Origin: Plantactinospora mayteni
GTDB taxonomy: Bacteria; Actinomycetota; Actinomycetes; Mycobacteriales; Micromonosporaceae
Length of the DNA stretch: 64,000 nucleotides
Direction: 5' to 3'
Assembly (NCBI RefSeq): GCF_016862935.1
Contig: NZ_BONX01000002.1
Coordinates: 124,001-188,000 of the forward strand
The notes under the pieces were generated by a model. The model was not told the DNA's origin and ran no database searches. It saw only the letters and a program-made list of their open reading frames with translations. The position numbers and the translations under genes are program-made. Below are positions 9,797 to 18,535 of the stretch, piece by piece (the first letter of the stretch is position 1; the number at the start of each line of letters is the position of its first letter).

Positions 9797-10068
9797 CGGC
9801 CCCCACACCCCGTCCATCATGTACCGATCATGGCAAACGGTACGACATCCCCACGACACTCCCCGGAGCACCGAAAGGGCGCTCAGCCGCGCCGTCGACG
9901 ATCTTGTGCACCGGGTACGGGAGCACCAGGCCGACATCATCCACGATCGCGACGGGTTCGACCGGGCCAGCAGGTAACTTCGTGCTGGTCAGGGCCACCG
10001 AGGCCACCGGGTAGGGTTGCCGTGGTGCCGGCTCACGCGGGCGTCGACCGCCATCGGAGGGGAATGCA

Positions 10069-11220
10069 TTGACACCGCCACCGGCTACCGCGTCGGGTAC
10101 GTCCGTCAACCGTCCGGCCACCGCTTTCCCGCTGCTCGCGGTGGTGGCCCTGATCGCGGTCTGGGGGCGTAGCCTGCCCGCCGCGGTCGAGGTCGTCGTG
10201 GTGATCCTGCTGGCCGGCTCGGTGCTCGCCGCGGTGCACCATGCGGAGGTCGTCGCCCACCGGGTCGGAGAGCCGTTCGGCTCGTTGATCCTCGCGGTCG
10301 CCGTGACCGTCATCGAGGTGGGCCTGATCATCACGCTCATGGTGTCCGGAGGGCCCGGTACGGCCTCGTTGGCCCGCGACACCGTGTTCGCGGCGGTCAT
10401 GATCACCTGCAACGGCATCGTCGGGCTGTCGCTGCTGGTAGCCACCGCGCGGCAGCGGGTGACGTCGTTCAACGCCGAGGGGACCGGTGCCGCGCTGGCC
10501 ACCGTCCTCACCCTCGCCGCGCTCAGTCTGGTACTGCCCACCTTCACCACCGGCACGCCGGGGCCGGAGTTCACCGGGGCCCAACTGGCGTTCGCCGCAG
10601 TCGCGTCGCTGGTCCTCTACGCCCTCTTCGTCGTGGTGCAGAGCGTCCGGCACCGGGACTACTTCCTGCCGGTGGACGACGGCACCACCCAGCGGAACCA
10701 CAAGCCGGTGCCGCCGAGCGCCGACGCCGGCACGGTCGACGACGAGCACGCGGCGGCGCCGTCCACGCGTACCACGCTGTTCAGCCTCGGGTTGCTCGTC
10801 GCCGCCCTGGTCGCGGTGGTCGGCCTGGCAAAGGTGGAGTCCAAGACCATCGAGAACGCCGTCACCGGCGCCGGCCTGCCGCACGCGGTCGTCGGCGTGG
10901 TCATCGCCCTGCTGATCCTGCTGCCGGAGACCATCGCCGCGGTACGCAACGCCCGCCGCAGGCGGGTCCAGATCAGCCTCAACCTCGCCCTCGGCTCCGC
11001 CATGGCCAGCATCGGGCTGACCATTCCCGCCATCGCGATCGCCTCGATCTGGCTCGACGGTCCACTGATGCTCGGCCTCGGCCCGACCCAGCTCGTGCTG
11101 CTGACGCTGACCGCGGGCGTCGGCGTACTGACCGTCATGCCCGGCCGGGCCACGGTGTTGCAGGGCGCCGTACACCTCTCGGTCTGCGCGGCGTTCCTGT
11201 TCCTGGCCACCAACCCCTGA
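10069..11220 (+). CDS. Calcium/proton antiporter, ChaA-like
   Basis: 383 aa. The start is TTG at 10069, supported by CGGAGGGG six bases upstream; the nearby ATG at 10064 is out of frame. About eleven hydrophobic helices fall in two halves separated by a charged loop (residues about 205-240, HRDYFLPV then Asp/Glu-rich). The two acidic helix motifs typical of the Ca2+/cation antiporter superfamily are visible: GSLILAVAVTVIEVGLI (about residues 66-82) and LILLPETIAAVRNA (about 284-297). It would extrude Ca2+ (or Na+/K+) across the membrane using the proton gradient. Monocistronic, divergent from the repeat-protein operon. Confidence 0.88.
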   Translation: MTPPPATASGTSVNRPATAFPLLAVVALIAVWGRSLPAAVEVVVVILLAGSVLAAVHHAEVVAHRVGEPFGSLILAVAVTVIEVGLIITLMVSGGPGTASLARDTVFAAVMITCNGIVGLSLLVATARQRVTSFNAEGTGAALATVLTLAALSLVLPTFTTGTPGPEFTGAQLAFAAVASLVLYALFVVVQSVRHRDYFLPVDDGTTQRNHKPVPPSADAGTVDDEHAAAPSTRTTLFSLGLLVAALVAVVGLAKVESKTIENAVTGAGLPHAVVGVVIALLILLPETIAAVRNARRRRVQISLNLALGSAMASIGLTIPAIAIASIWLDGPLMLGLGPTQLVLLTLTAGVGVLTVMPGRATVLQGAVHLSVCAAFLFLATNP

Positions 11221-11422
11221 CGGCTCACCGGGGTCAGCCGACCCTAGCCGCGTGGCTTGACCGCCCGGAGGAGTCGGCGAAGACCGACAGGTCGCGCATG
11301 TCGCCGAGGACGCCGCCGGTGCGGGGGTGCGACGCGACCTGCCCGGCATCGAGAAGCCCACCGTGGTCGACGGCCCGGCACACCGGTACGCGTGGAGATC
11401 ACCCGCTCGGCCGTACCCCCGG

Positions 11423-13819
11423 TCAGCGGTGGCGTCCGGCCGCCGGGTCGACGCCCCAGCCACCCGGACCCGCCTGGGTGTGGTGGTGCTGCCCGGTGGC
11501 CGGCTGATACTCGACCGGCACCCGGTGCGGCGACGCCAGCCAGCTCTGGAGGCTGTCCGCGCTCATCGGCTCACCGGACAGGCCACCCTGGACGCCGAAA
11601 CAGCCGGCGAGCGCCACCGCGTCGCGCAGGTCGGGCGAGGCGACCCCTTCCACGATGGTGGGCATGCCCAGGGATCGGGCCAGCTCGACGGTCGAGCGGA
11701 CCACGACGGCATCCTGGGTGCTGTTGACCATGGGTTCGACGAACGACGGGTCCAGCTTCAGCTCGTCGACCGGCATGCTGCGCAGCCGGGTCAGGGACGG
11801 CGCGGAGCGGCCGTAGTGGTCCAGACAGAGCCGGACGCCGAAGTGGCGGAACTGGCCCAGCGCGGTGGCCGTCCGACGGGCATCGACGAGCAGCACCTCC
11901 TCGGCGATCTCCAGGGTCAACGCGGCCGGTGGCATGCCCACCTTGTTGATCATCTTGGCCACGTCGTACGGCAGGTGGGAGTCGAGCACGTCGGCCACCG
12001 AGATGTCCGCGGCGACCCCGAGGTCGTAGCCCTTCCGCCGCCAGGTGGCACAGCTCTGCATCGCGGAGAGCAGCAGGACCCGGGTGAGTTGCCGGGTCAG
12101 CCCGACCTGTGCGGCCAGTCGTTGCAGCGGTTCCGCCTCGATCCACCCGTAGACCGGGTGACGCCAGCGCAGCAGCGCCTCCAGGGCCACCGGGCGGCGC
12201 GTCGTCAGCTCGACCTTCGGCTGGTAGTACACGAAGAGCTGCTCGTTCTCGACGGCGCGCAACAGGTCCGGCAGCAGATGCGAACTCAGGTCGCCGCGAA
12301 GGCTCGGATCGTAGATCTCGACCTCCGAGCGGTTCGCCTTCGCCTCGTGCAACGCGTCGGCGGCGCAGTGGATCAGCTCGGCGGAGCTGGTCGCGTGCCC
12401 CGGCGCGATGGCGACTCCGGCGCTCAGCTCGATCTGCACCGGGACCGGCCCGGCGGTGACCGGGCCGCCCAGGCTGCGGAGCAGGAGTGCGGTGTCCCGG
12501 CCGATGCTCTCCGGGGTGCCCGCCGCGACCGTCCGCAGGATGGCGATCTCCGCCCCGCCGAGCCGAACCGCGACCGCGTCGCCCGGCAGCGCCGCACGCA
12601 ACCGGGAGCCGACGGTGTGCAGGATCATGTCGCCGGCCGTGTAGCCGAGGGTACGGTTCATCTCCCGCAGATGGTCCACGCTGACGATGGTGAGCGGCAG
12701 CGCGGCGCCCGGCGGAAGACTGCCGAGCATGCCGGGCAGCGCGGAGTCGAGAACCCGTCGGTTGCCCAGGCCGCTCAACTCGTCCGTTGCCGCCTCGACC
12801 CGGGTACGGGTCAACTCGCGGGTCTGCTCGAAGGTGAGCGCCGTCCGGACACCGGCGGCGACCAGGCAACCGCTCGCCATGACGATCGACACCGGGTGCA
12901 GCGGGACCAGGGTGCCGACGATGAGCACGGCGAGCGCGCAGAGCGAGAAGAGGATCGGCACCAGCAGCGCGGCGAAGCCCTTCACCTCGTCGACGGGTCG
13001 ACGGCGGAACAGCGAGCCGGCCAGCGCCATCAGGACCAGGCCGATCATCCACGTCCCGTCGATCCAGGTCCCGTCCTCGTACGTGTCGCCGGCCAGGCCG
13101 AACAGGTACGCCGTGTCGGCCACCGCGAAGGCCGCCGCGCCCAGCCCGAGCAGCCACCACACCGGGTCGGTACGCCACCGCACCATCGCCAGCGCCGCGA
13201 CCGCGACGACCATGAGTACCAGGTCGCCGATCGGATAGCTGAGGTTCGTGACGGTCTCCCCCAGCGCCCCACCGGTGCTGGACGACAGCAGGTCGGTGAG
13301 CGTCACGGCGGAGAACACGGCCCCGACGGCCAGCGAGGTGACCACGCCGTCGAGCCACACCGAGGCGGGCAGGCGGCGTACCGTGGCCCGGGCCAGCACG
13401 ATGAACCCGACGTACGCCAGCGGGTAGAGGCCCACGTAGAACACGTCCGCGAGCGACGGCACCGGGATCTCGCTGGCCTCGGCGCTGGCGAAGTTGGCCG
13501 ACCAGTAGATGTCGCCGGCAGCCCAGGAGGCGATCCCCGCCCCGACGCAGGTCCACGCCGGACGGTTGTGCCGCACCAGGATCGGCCGAGCGAGCGCCAG
13601 CAGCGACGTGGCGACCAGCACCGCGGAGTAGAACCAGGTGTCCAGGAAGGCCGGTCGCTGGCCGTCGAACGGGATCAGGGTGCTGAGCGCGTACGCGACG
13701 CCGAGCGTGCCGACCGATATCTTCGCGGCCCGGTAGACGGGCGAACCCAGAACCGTCAGATCGGTGTCCGGGGCGGGATCGGCCACGCGGGAGGTCCTCA
13801 CTGCTGTCCTCATTCCCAT
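11423..13819 (-). CDS. Membrane-anchored degenerate GGDEF-EAL protein
   Basis: 798 aa from ATG 13819; ATG 13813 (preceded by GGATGGGA) or GTG 13786 are possible alternatives. About nine hydrophobic segments fill residues 25-330, a sensor-like membrane region with no signal peptide. A GGDEF-type domain follows (about 350-510) in which the active-site loop reads RLGGAEIAIL (GGAEI at 421-425) instead of GG[DE]EF. The EAL domain (about 525-780) keeps EALLRWRHP (547-555) and the Lys of DELKLD, but the DDFG motif reads LDHYG (Asp667-His668). The cyclase is therefore probably inactive and the phosphodiesterase impaired or altered, so a c-di-GMP-binding or signalling role seems likelier than turnover. 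Confidence 0.85.
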   Translation of the reverse strand: MGMRTAVRTSRVADPAPDTDLTVLGSPVYRAAKISVGTLGVAYALSTLIPFDGQRPAFLDTWFYSAVLVATSLLALARPILVRHNRPAWTCVGAGIASWAAGDIYWSANFASAEASEIPVPSLADVFYVGLYPLAYVGFIVLARATVRRLPASVWLDGVVTSLAVGAVFSAVTLTDLLSSSTGGALGETVTNLSYPIGDLVLMVVAVAALAMVRWRTDPVWWLLGLGAAAFAVADTAYLFGLAGDTYEDGTWIDGTWMIGLVLMALAGSLFRRRPVDEVKGFAALLVPILFSLCALAVLIVGTLVPLHPVSIVMASGCLVAAGVRTALTFEQTRELTRTRVEAATDELSGLGNRRVLDSALPGMLGSLPPGAALPLTIVSVDHLREMNRTLGYTAGDMILHTVGSRLRAALPGDAVAVRLGGAEIAILRTVAAGTPESIGRDTALLLRSLGGPVTAGPVPVQIELSAGVAIAPGHATSSAELIHCAADALHEAKANRSEVEIYDPSLRGDLSSHLLPDLLRAVENEQLFVYYQPKVELTTRRPVALEALLRWRHPVYGWIEAEPLQRLAAQVGLTRQLTRVLLLSAMQSCATWRRKGYDLGVAADISVADVLDSHLPYDVAKMINKVGMPPAALTLEIAEEVLLVDARRTATALGQFRHFGVRLCLDHYGRSAPSLTRLRSMPVDELKLDPSFVEPMVNSTQDAVVVRSTVELARSLGMPTIVEGVASPDLRDAVALAGCFGVQGGLSGEPMSADSLQSWLASPHRVPVEYQPATGQHHHTQAGPGGWGVDPAAGRHR

Positions 13820-14647
13820 CCAACGGCGACGAGTCGACGGGTAGTGCGGCAGGCGGGCGGCGCGTCGGGACGGTGGTGGTCGGGACGTACGCCGGCGCCA
13901 GCCGGAAACCCTCGGCGGCGAACCCGCCCGGCGATTCGGGCGGGTGGGGACGAGGACGAGGACGGTGGCGGTGAATACGCTCGCGACACCGAGGAACGTG
14001 GCCGGAAGAGGCCGGTCGGCCCCGCCGCCCGGATCCGCAGCCCCATTGATCGCCCCGTGTGGCAGCGTCGGTCGCCATTGCTCTGCTCGCCCCGACCTGA
14101 GCATCGACGTCAATACCCGAAATCACGCACTCGCGGTGCGAGCCGTGCGCCTGCGCTGTGCCGGACCGTAAGCTATCACGGTCGCTTTCTGTCCACAATC
14201 AACGGATCGTCATCGTTCAGCGGTGCTGTAAGGGGCGACTCCGGACCGATTAATATGATCATCGGAAGCGAACGTGGGGGCGTCTCGTGCCGTTTTGTGC
14301 GGGACACCGAGTCCGTGGTCGACGATTACCCACTACCGCGCACACTCGCTCGGCTCGGTGAATGCCTTTCACGGTGCGGTACTTTCCGCGATAGGGAACG
14401 ACCAGCGGGAGGAGCCGACCGTGGCCTCTCCGCGAAAAGTACTGGCACGTCGCGCGGGTCCTCGCTCCGTACCCGGCGTCCGGGCGCGGACGGCGGGCCT
14501 GGCCATCGGATCGCCACGTCCTCGGCGTCGGTGGCCGAGGCGGCGTGGCGCCGGCACTGTCCGCACATCGCCCTTGGGGGTGTCAGGACCGAATACGGCA
14601 CCGGATCGAGGAACTGCCAGCCGCCTGCCGTGCGGTGGACCGGCCGG
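13820..14647. other. 828-bp region without a convincing gene
   Basis: Open frames here on both strands have no recognisable motifs and no ribosome-binding site in front of a start. The stretch 14165-14270 is distinctly AT-richer than its surroundings and carries the only promoter-like sequence (see 14173-14202). It probably serves as the leader and promoter region of the GGDEF-EAL gene. Confidence 0.5.
14173..14202 (-). promoter_or_regulatory. Possible promoter for the GGDEF-EAL gene
   Basis: Read on the minus strand, TTGATT (14202-14197), 18 bases, then TGATAG (14178-14173), inside the only AT-rich stretch upstream of the gene. It would give a leader of about 350 nt. Weak match, no direct evidence. 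Confidence 0.3.
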
Positions 14648-15190
14648 TCAGACGGGCGGTGGCAGCCCGGCGGTGAGGTCGAGGGCGGTCGCGATGAGGG
14701 CATGCGCGCGGGCGGTGAGCGCGGTGAGCAGGCCATGCGCGTGTTCGTCGCTCTGTCGCGCGGCGGCTTGCAGGGCGTGCAGCGCGTTGTCGAGTTGGTC
14801 GAGCCTGGCGTCGAGGTCGTCGGCCACGGGCTGGCGCAGCGCCGCCGCGATCTCCTGCAACGGCACGCCGTGCGTCTCCAGGGCACGGATCGTGGCGATC
14901 CGCTCGATCACCTCTGGGTGGTAGAGCCGGTAGTTCCCGCCGGTGCGGGCAGCGGGAGCGATGAGGTCGAGACTGGTGTAGAAGTCGACGGTGCGCGGTG
15001 AGACGCCGGCTTGCGCGGCCACCTCCCCGATCCGCAACAGGGTCGCGTCGACGGTCCACCTCCTCGCCTCGTCCCGATCCTGCCGAGACTGTACAGCGGC
15101 AGGTAGCGCCGCTCGGCGACCTACGCGCCGTCCGCCGGCCGGTGGTCCCGGGCCGGTGGTCCCGGGCCGCCGGCCCGGCCGTGCGTCCAC
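14648..15190 (-). CDS. MerR-family transcriptional regulator, start uncertain
   Basis: The domain begins at TLLRIGEVAAQAGVSPRT, a typical MerR winged helix-turn-helix, followed by the FYTSLDLIAPA and NYRLYHPEVI wing segments and a coiled-coil dimerisation helix of Leu/Ala heptads. There is no metal-binding Cys cluster, so the effector is unknown. The frame is open back to a GTG at 15190, which would add a 46-residue Arg/Gly-rich tail unlike the family. The only strong Shine-Dalgarno, GAGGAGG (15065-15059), sits six bases before a GTC codon (15052), and the nearest usable start is TTG 15037. No obvious target gene adjoins it on the same strand other than TerC upstream. Confidence 0.7.
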   Translation of the reverse strand: MDARPGRRPGTTGPGPPAGGRRVGRRAALPAAVQSRQDRDEARRWTVDATLLRIGEVAAQAGVSPRTVDFYTSLDLIAPAARTGGNYRLYHPEVIERIATIRALETHGVPLQEIAAALRQPVADDLDARLDQLDNALHALQAAARQSDEHAHGLLTALTARAHALIATALDLTAGLPPPV

Positions 15191-15256
15191 TCCTGTTCAC
15201 GGCCCTGGTCGGAGTCGTGGTCGCACCGCCGGTGAGGGTGGTCGCGCGGTCCGTTC

Positions 15257-16045
15257 TCAGTCGGCCGACGCGGTCGAGTTCTCCTTCTCGGGTGACTTCA
15301 CGTAGGTGGGGTGCAGTTGCACGGGCTGCGGCGCCCTCCGCTGCTGACGGGCCCGTACCCGCAGGTTGAGGAACTCGACGAAGATGGAGAACGCGATCGG
15401 GCCGTACACGTATCCCTTGGGGATGTGCTGGTCGAAGCCCTCGGCGATCAGGCTGGCGCCGATGAGCAGCAGGAACGACAGGGCCAGCATCTTCACCGTC
15501 GGATGCGTGTTGACGAACCGGCTGACGGCGCCGGCCGACACCAACATGATCACCATCGCGACCACGACGGCGGCCACCATGATGAACAGTTCGTCCACCA
15601 TGCCGACTGCGGTGATCACCGAGTCCAGGGAGAAGACGATGTCGAGGACGAGGATCTGGACGATCACCGCCGCGAACGACGACGTCGCCCGGGCCGCGCC
15701 GCCGTGTTCGGCGCCCTCGAGATGCTCGTGGATCTCGTATGTCGCCTTCCCGAGTAGGAACAACCCACCCAGCAACAGGATCAGGTCGCGGCCGGAGATC
15801 TCCTGCCCGAAGACCGTGAACAGTGGCGCGGTCAGCCCGATCACCCAGGACAGCGACGCCAGCAGCAACAGCCGGGTCACCAGGGCCAGCGACAGGCCGA
15901 TGGTGCGGGCGCGTGCCTGCTGGTGCTCGGGCAGTCGACCGGCCAGGATCGAGATGAACACCACGTTGTCGATGCCCAGTACGACCTCCAGCAGCAGCAG
16001 CGTCGCGAACGCGATCCACAGCTCGGGGCTGCTCAGGAACTCCAT
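15257..16045 (-). CDS. TerC-family integral membrane protein
   Basis: 262 aa from ATG 16045, preceded by GAGGGTGAG. The frame continues upstream to a GTG at 16273, but that extension is not part of the family. Seven to nine membrane helices are present, with the two acidic signature segments of TerC/Alx proteins: GIDNVVFISILAGRLP near the N-terminus and SLDSVITAVGM after the central loop. Family members are linked to tellurite resistance and to metal (Mn2+) export or homeostasis. A cytoplasmic loop HEHLEGAEHGG is rich in His/Glu. It appears to be a single gene. Confidence 0.88.
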   Translation of the reverse strand: MEFLSSPELWIAFATLLLLEVVLGIDNVVFISILAGRLPEHQQARARTIGLSLALVTRLLLLASLSWVIGLTAPLFTVFGQEISGRDLILLLGGLFLLGKATYEIHEHLEGAEHGGAARATSSFAAVIVQILVLDIVFSLDSVITAVGMVDELFIMVAAVVVAMVIMLVSAGAVSRFVNTHPTVKMLALSFLLLIGASLIAEGFDQHIPKGYVYGPIAFSIFVEFLNLRVRARQQRRAPQPVQLHPTYVKSPEKENSTASAD

Positions 16046-16313
16046 CTCACCCTCGACATCTCGGCATGCCAGCGCCGGACCGCCAGCCAGGTCCGCAAAC
16101 CATACAGTGTCACGTGCTGGTGAAGGTGAGACGCCGTCGGGTCCGGCGAGCGCGTCGCGACCACCGGTCAGGCCGACGGGGTACGCCGAGAACCGGATCG
16201 CCGTCGCGGGTACGACCTCGTCCTCGTCGATCCGGCCGAGCAGGTAGCGGCTGGTGTCGTCGAGCCGCAGCACCCGTTCAGGTAAACCGTACGGCTGCCG
16301 CCGAGAGCGCGGG

Positions 16314-17162
16314 TCAGCGGAGGCGCTGCCGGATCGCCCGCAGGTAGGCGAGATTGTCCCGGAGCCGGTCCTCCAGCGGCAGGACGGTCGAGAAGTCCTC
16401 CACGGTCACCCACCCGTCGTAGCCGTGCCGGTGCAACGCCCGCAGGTACGCCTCGACGTCGGCCTGCCCGTCCCGCAGCGTCGCCCACTCCTCGGCCCAG
16501 ACCGACGAGCCGTCCGGCGTGTAGCCGGTACGGTGCCAGGCGGCGTTCTTCACGTGCACGTGCGCGAGGTACGGGCCGAGCATCTGGAAGCCGGCGAGGT
16601 AGTCCTCCCGCCCCTCGATGACGAGGTTGCCGAGGTCGTGGATGACGCCGACGCTGGCCGGGTCGAGTCCGTCGACCAGCCGGATCGCGGCGGAGGCCGA
16701 GGCGACGACGGTACGGTGGTGCAGTTCGACCAGCGCGGTGACGCCGTGCCGGGCGGCGCGTCCGGCCACCCACTCCAGGTCCCGGCGGGTGGCCTCGAAC
16801 AGTTCCCGGTAGTCGCCCCGGGACAGGGCCGGCATGGTCACCCGGACCCGTCCGGCCCCGAGCCGCGCGGTGGCGGCCAGCATCCGTTCGACGCCCGGCC
16901 GGTCGTGGCAGGGGACATAGCCGCCGATGCCGGAGAAGTCCAGCCCCGCCTCCCGGGTGAGCCGGGCGATCGCCGGCAGGCTCTCCTCCAGCCCGGTCAG
17001 CGGCCAGGTCGCCCGGTTGCCGGCCCAGAAGCCGGGGTCGGGTGCGTCGTCCTGGTCGGTGACCCGCCACTCGACGCCGTCCCAGCCCTGGTAGGCGAGG
17101 ATCGCCGTCACCTCGGCCGGCGTCCACTCCGGGGTCGACGCGGTGAAGACCGAGAACCTCAT
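16314..17162 (-). CDS. Sugar phosphate isomerase/epimerase (TIM-barrel, IolE-like)
   Basis: 282 aa; ATG 17162 overlaps the stop of the oxidoreductase gene (ATGA). The sequence has the alternating pattern of a xylose-isomerase-like TIM barrel with metal/substrate segments ALVELHHRT, VGVIHDLGNL and HVHVKNAAWH, and VTVEDFS near the C-terminus. Family members isomerise or epimerise keto-sugars or inositol derivatives. It is the last gene of the ABC transporter operon and probably acts with the Gfo/Idh/MocA dehydrogenase on the imported sugar. The exact substrate is not predictable. Confidence 0.85.
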   Translation of the reverse strand: MRFSVFTASTPEWTPAEVTAILAYQGWDGVEWRVTDQDDAPDPGFWAGNRATWPLTGLEESLPAIARLTREAGLDFSGIGGYVPCHDRPGVERMLAATARLGAGRVRVTMPALSRGDYRELFEATRRDLEWVAGRAARHGVTALVELHHRTVVASASAAIRLVDGLDPASVGVIHDLGNLVIEGREDYLAGFQMLGPYLAHVHVKNAAWHRTGYTPDGSSVWAEEWATLRDGQADVEAYLRALHRHGYDGWVTVEDFSTVLPLEDRLRDNLAYLRAIRQRLR

Positions 17163-18535
17163 CGCCGCCCCTCCCGCTCCCGCCGCTCTCCGGCCGACTC
17201 CGCCGCCCGCCCCGGCCGCTCCCCCGGCGCGGCGCGCCCGCCGACCGGATCGTCGGACCCGCCGATCGGATCGCCGCGCCCGCCCACCGGATCGCCGGGG
17301 TCAGCGTCTGGATCGCCGGGCACGGGCGACGCACCGCCGGTGCCGTGCGTCAACCTGCCCGGTGGTCCCGTCGCCACCGGTACGTCGTCGAAGGCTCCCC
17401 GGGCCACCTCGTCGACGGAGATCGGCCGGCCCAGGGTCGCGGCCAGATAGACCGCCCTGACCAGGGCGAGAGCGGCGAAGCCGTCCGCCACCCGGATGCT
17501 GGCCCGGCGCCCGGCGTCGATCGCCGCCACGATGTCGGCGTACTGGCGCAGGTGTCCGAGGACGAAGGTGTCCGGCGGCTTCGCCGCGCCGCGCAGTTCC
17601 GCCGCCGGCAGCAGCTCGGCCGCCTGGTTGACCGGGTCGGTCGGGTCGTCCGGGCCGGTCCCGCCGGCCGCGTGCAGGTACTCCAACTGGTCGTCGTCGA
17701 GGATCGCCGAGCCACGGGTCCCGTGGATCTGGAGCCGGGCCGACAGTCCCGGATAGGCACCGGTGCTGGCGTGCAGTACGGCGAGCGCGCCGGAGGCGAA
17801 CCGGACGGTGGCGACCGCCACGTCCTCCACCTCGATCCGCCGATGGGCGAGCCGGGACGTGTAGCCGAACACCTCGGTCGGCCGACCGAGCAGCCAGATC
17901 AGCAGGTCGACGGTGTGCACCGCCTGGTTCAGCAGGGCACCGCCGCCGTCCAGCGCCCAACTGCCGCGCCAGTCCGCCGAGTCGTAGTAGCGCTGGCTGC
18001 GCCACCAGGCGACGGAGGCGACCGCCGAGGTGATCCGGCCGAGCCGGCCCGCCGTCACCGCCCGGTGCACCGCGAGGCTCGCCGGGTCGAAGCGGTGTTG
18101 GCTGATCACCGAGCAGACGAGTCCCCGGGCCTCGGCCTCGGCGGCCAGCCGGGCGAGTCGGCGGGCCCGGGACAGCGAGACGTCCAGCGGCTTCTCGATC
18201 ACGACGTGCCGGCCCGCGCCGAGCGCCTCCTCGGTGAGGTCGGCGTGCGTACCGCTCGGGGTGCAGACCACGACCAGGCCGACCTCCTGCTTGGCGAGGG
18301 CGTCGGTCAGCGACTCGTACCGGGCCGGCGGCTCGGCGCCGGTCTGCGCCGCCACCTGTTCGGTGAGCGCCCGACCGGCCAGCGGGGCCGGGTCGACGAC
18401 GCAGCCGACCCGTAACCGGGGGTGCCGGAGGATGGCGGCGGCGTGGTTGCGCCCGATGACACCGCCGCCGACGATGGCGATCGGGATCGGCGGGACGGTC
18501 GGGGTCGGATCGGCACCGGCATCTCTGGTCGTCAC
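17159..18535 (-). CDS. Gfo/Idh/MocA-family NAD(P)-dependent oxidoreductase
   Basis: 458 aa. The start is GTG 18535, which overlaps the permease stop (GTGA) and follows AGGAGGGG. A Rossmann motif VGGGVIGRNHAAAIL (about residues 18-32) and the family's EKPLDVSLSRARRLA segment (catalytic Lys of EKP) are clear, followed by the substrate-binding beta-sheet domain. The last 60 residues are low complexity, with Asp/Pro/Gly repeats (GDPVGGRGDPIGGSDDPVGG), unusual for the family and probably disordered. It likely oxidises a sugar or inositol imported by the adjacent ABC transporter. Confidence 0.88.
   Translation of the reverse strand: MTTRDAGADPTPTVPPIPIAIVGGGVIGRNHAAAILRHPRLRVGCVVDPAPLAGRALTEQVAAQTGAEPPARYESLTDALAKQEVGLVVVCTPSGTHADLTEEALGAGRHVVIEKPLDVSLSRARRLARLAAEAEARGLVCSVISQHRFDPASLAVHRAVTAGRLGRITSAVASVAWWRSQRYYDSADWRGSWALDGGGALLNQAVHTVDLLIWLLGRPTEVFGYTSRLAHRRIEVEDVAVATVRFASGALAVLHASTGAYPGLSARLQIHGTRGSAILDDDQLEYLHAAGGTGPDDPTDPVNQAAELLPAAELRGAAKPPDTFVLGHLRQYADIVAAIDAGRRASIRVADGFAALALVRAVYLAATLGRPISVDEVARGAFDDVPVATGPPGRLTHGTGGASPVPGDPDADPGDPVGGRGDPIGGSDDPVGGRAAPGERPGRAAESAGERREREGRR

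Noticed and set aside
9821-9843. GTACCG...CGGTAC dyad upstream of the repeat-protein operon
   Set aside because: A 6-bp dyad is expected by chance at this GC content and no regulator is linked to it.
11221-11240. Terminator hairpin after the antiporter gene
   Set aside because: Only a 5-bp stem (CGGCT/AGCCG) with a 10-base loop; too weak to support.
11327-15001. 1224-codon plus-strand open frame over the GGDEF-EAL gene
   Set aside because: Composition is that of an antisense shadow; the minus strand encodes recognisable GGDEF, EAL and MerR domains.
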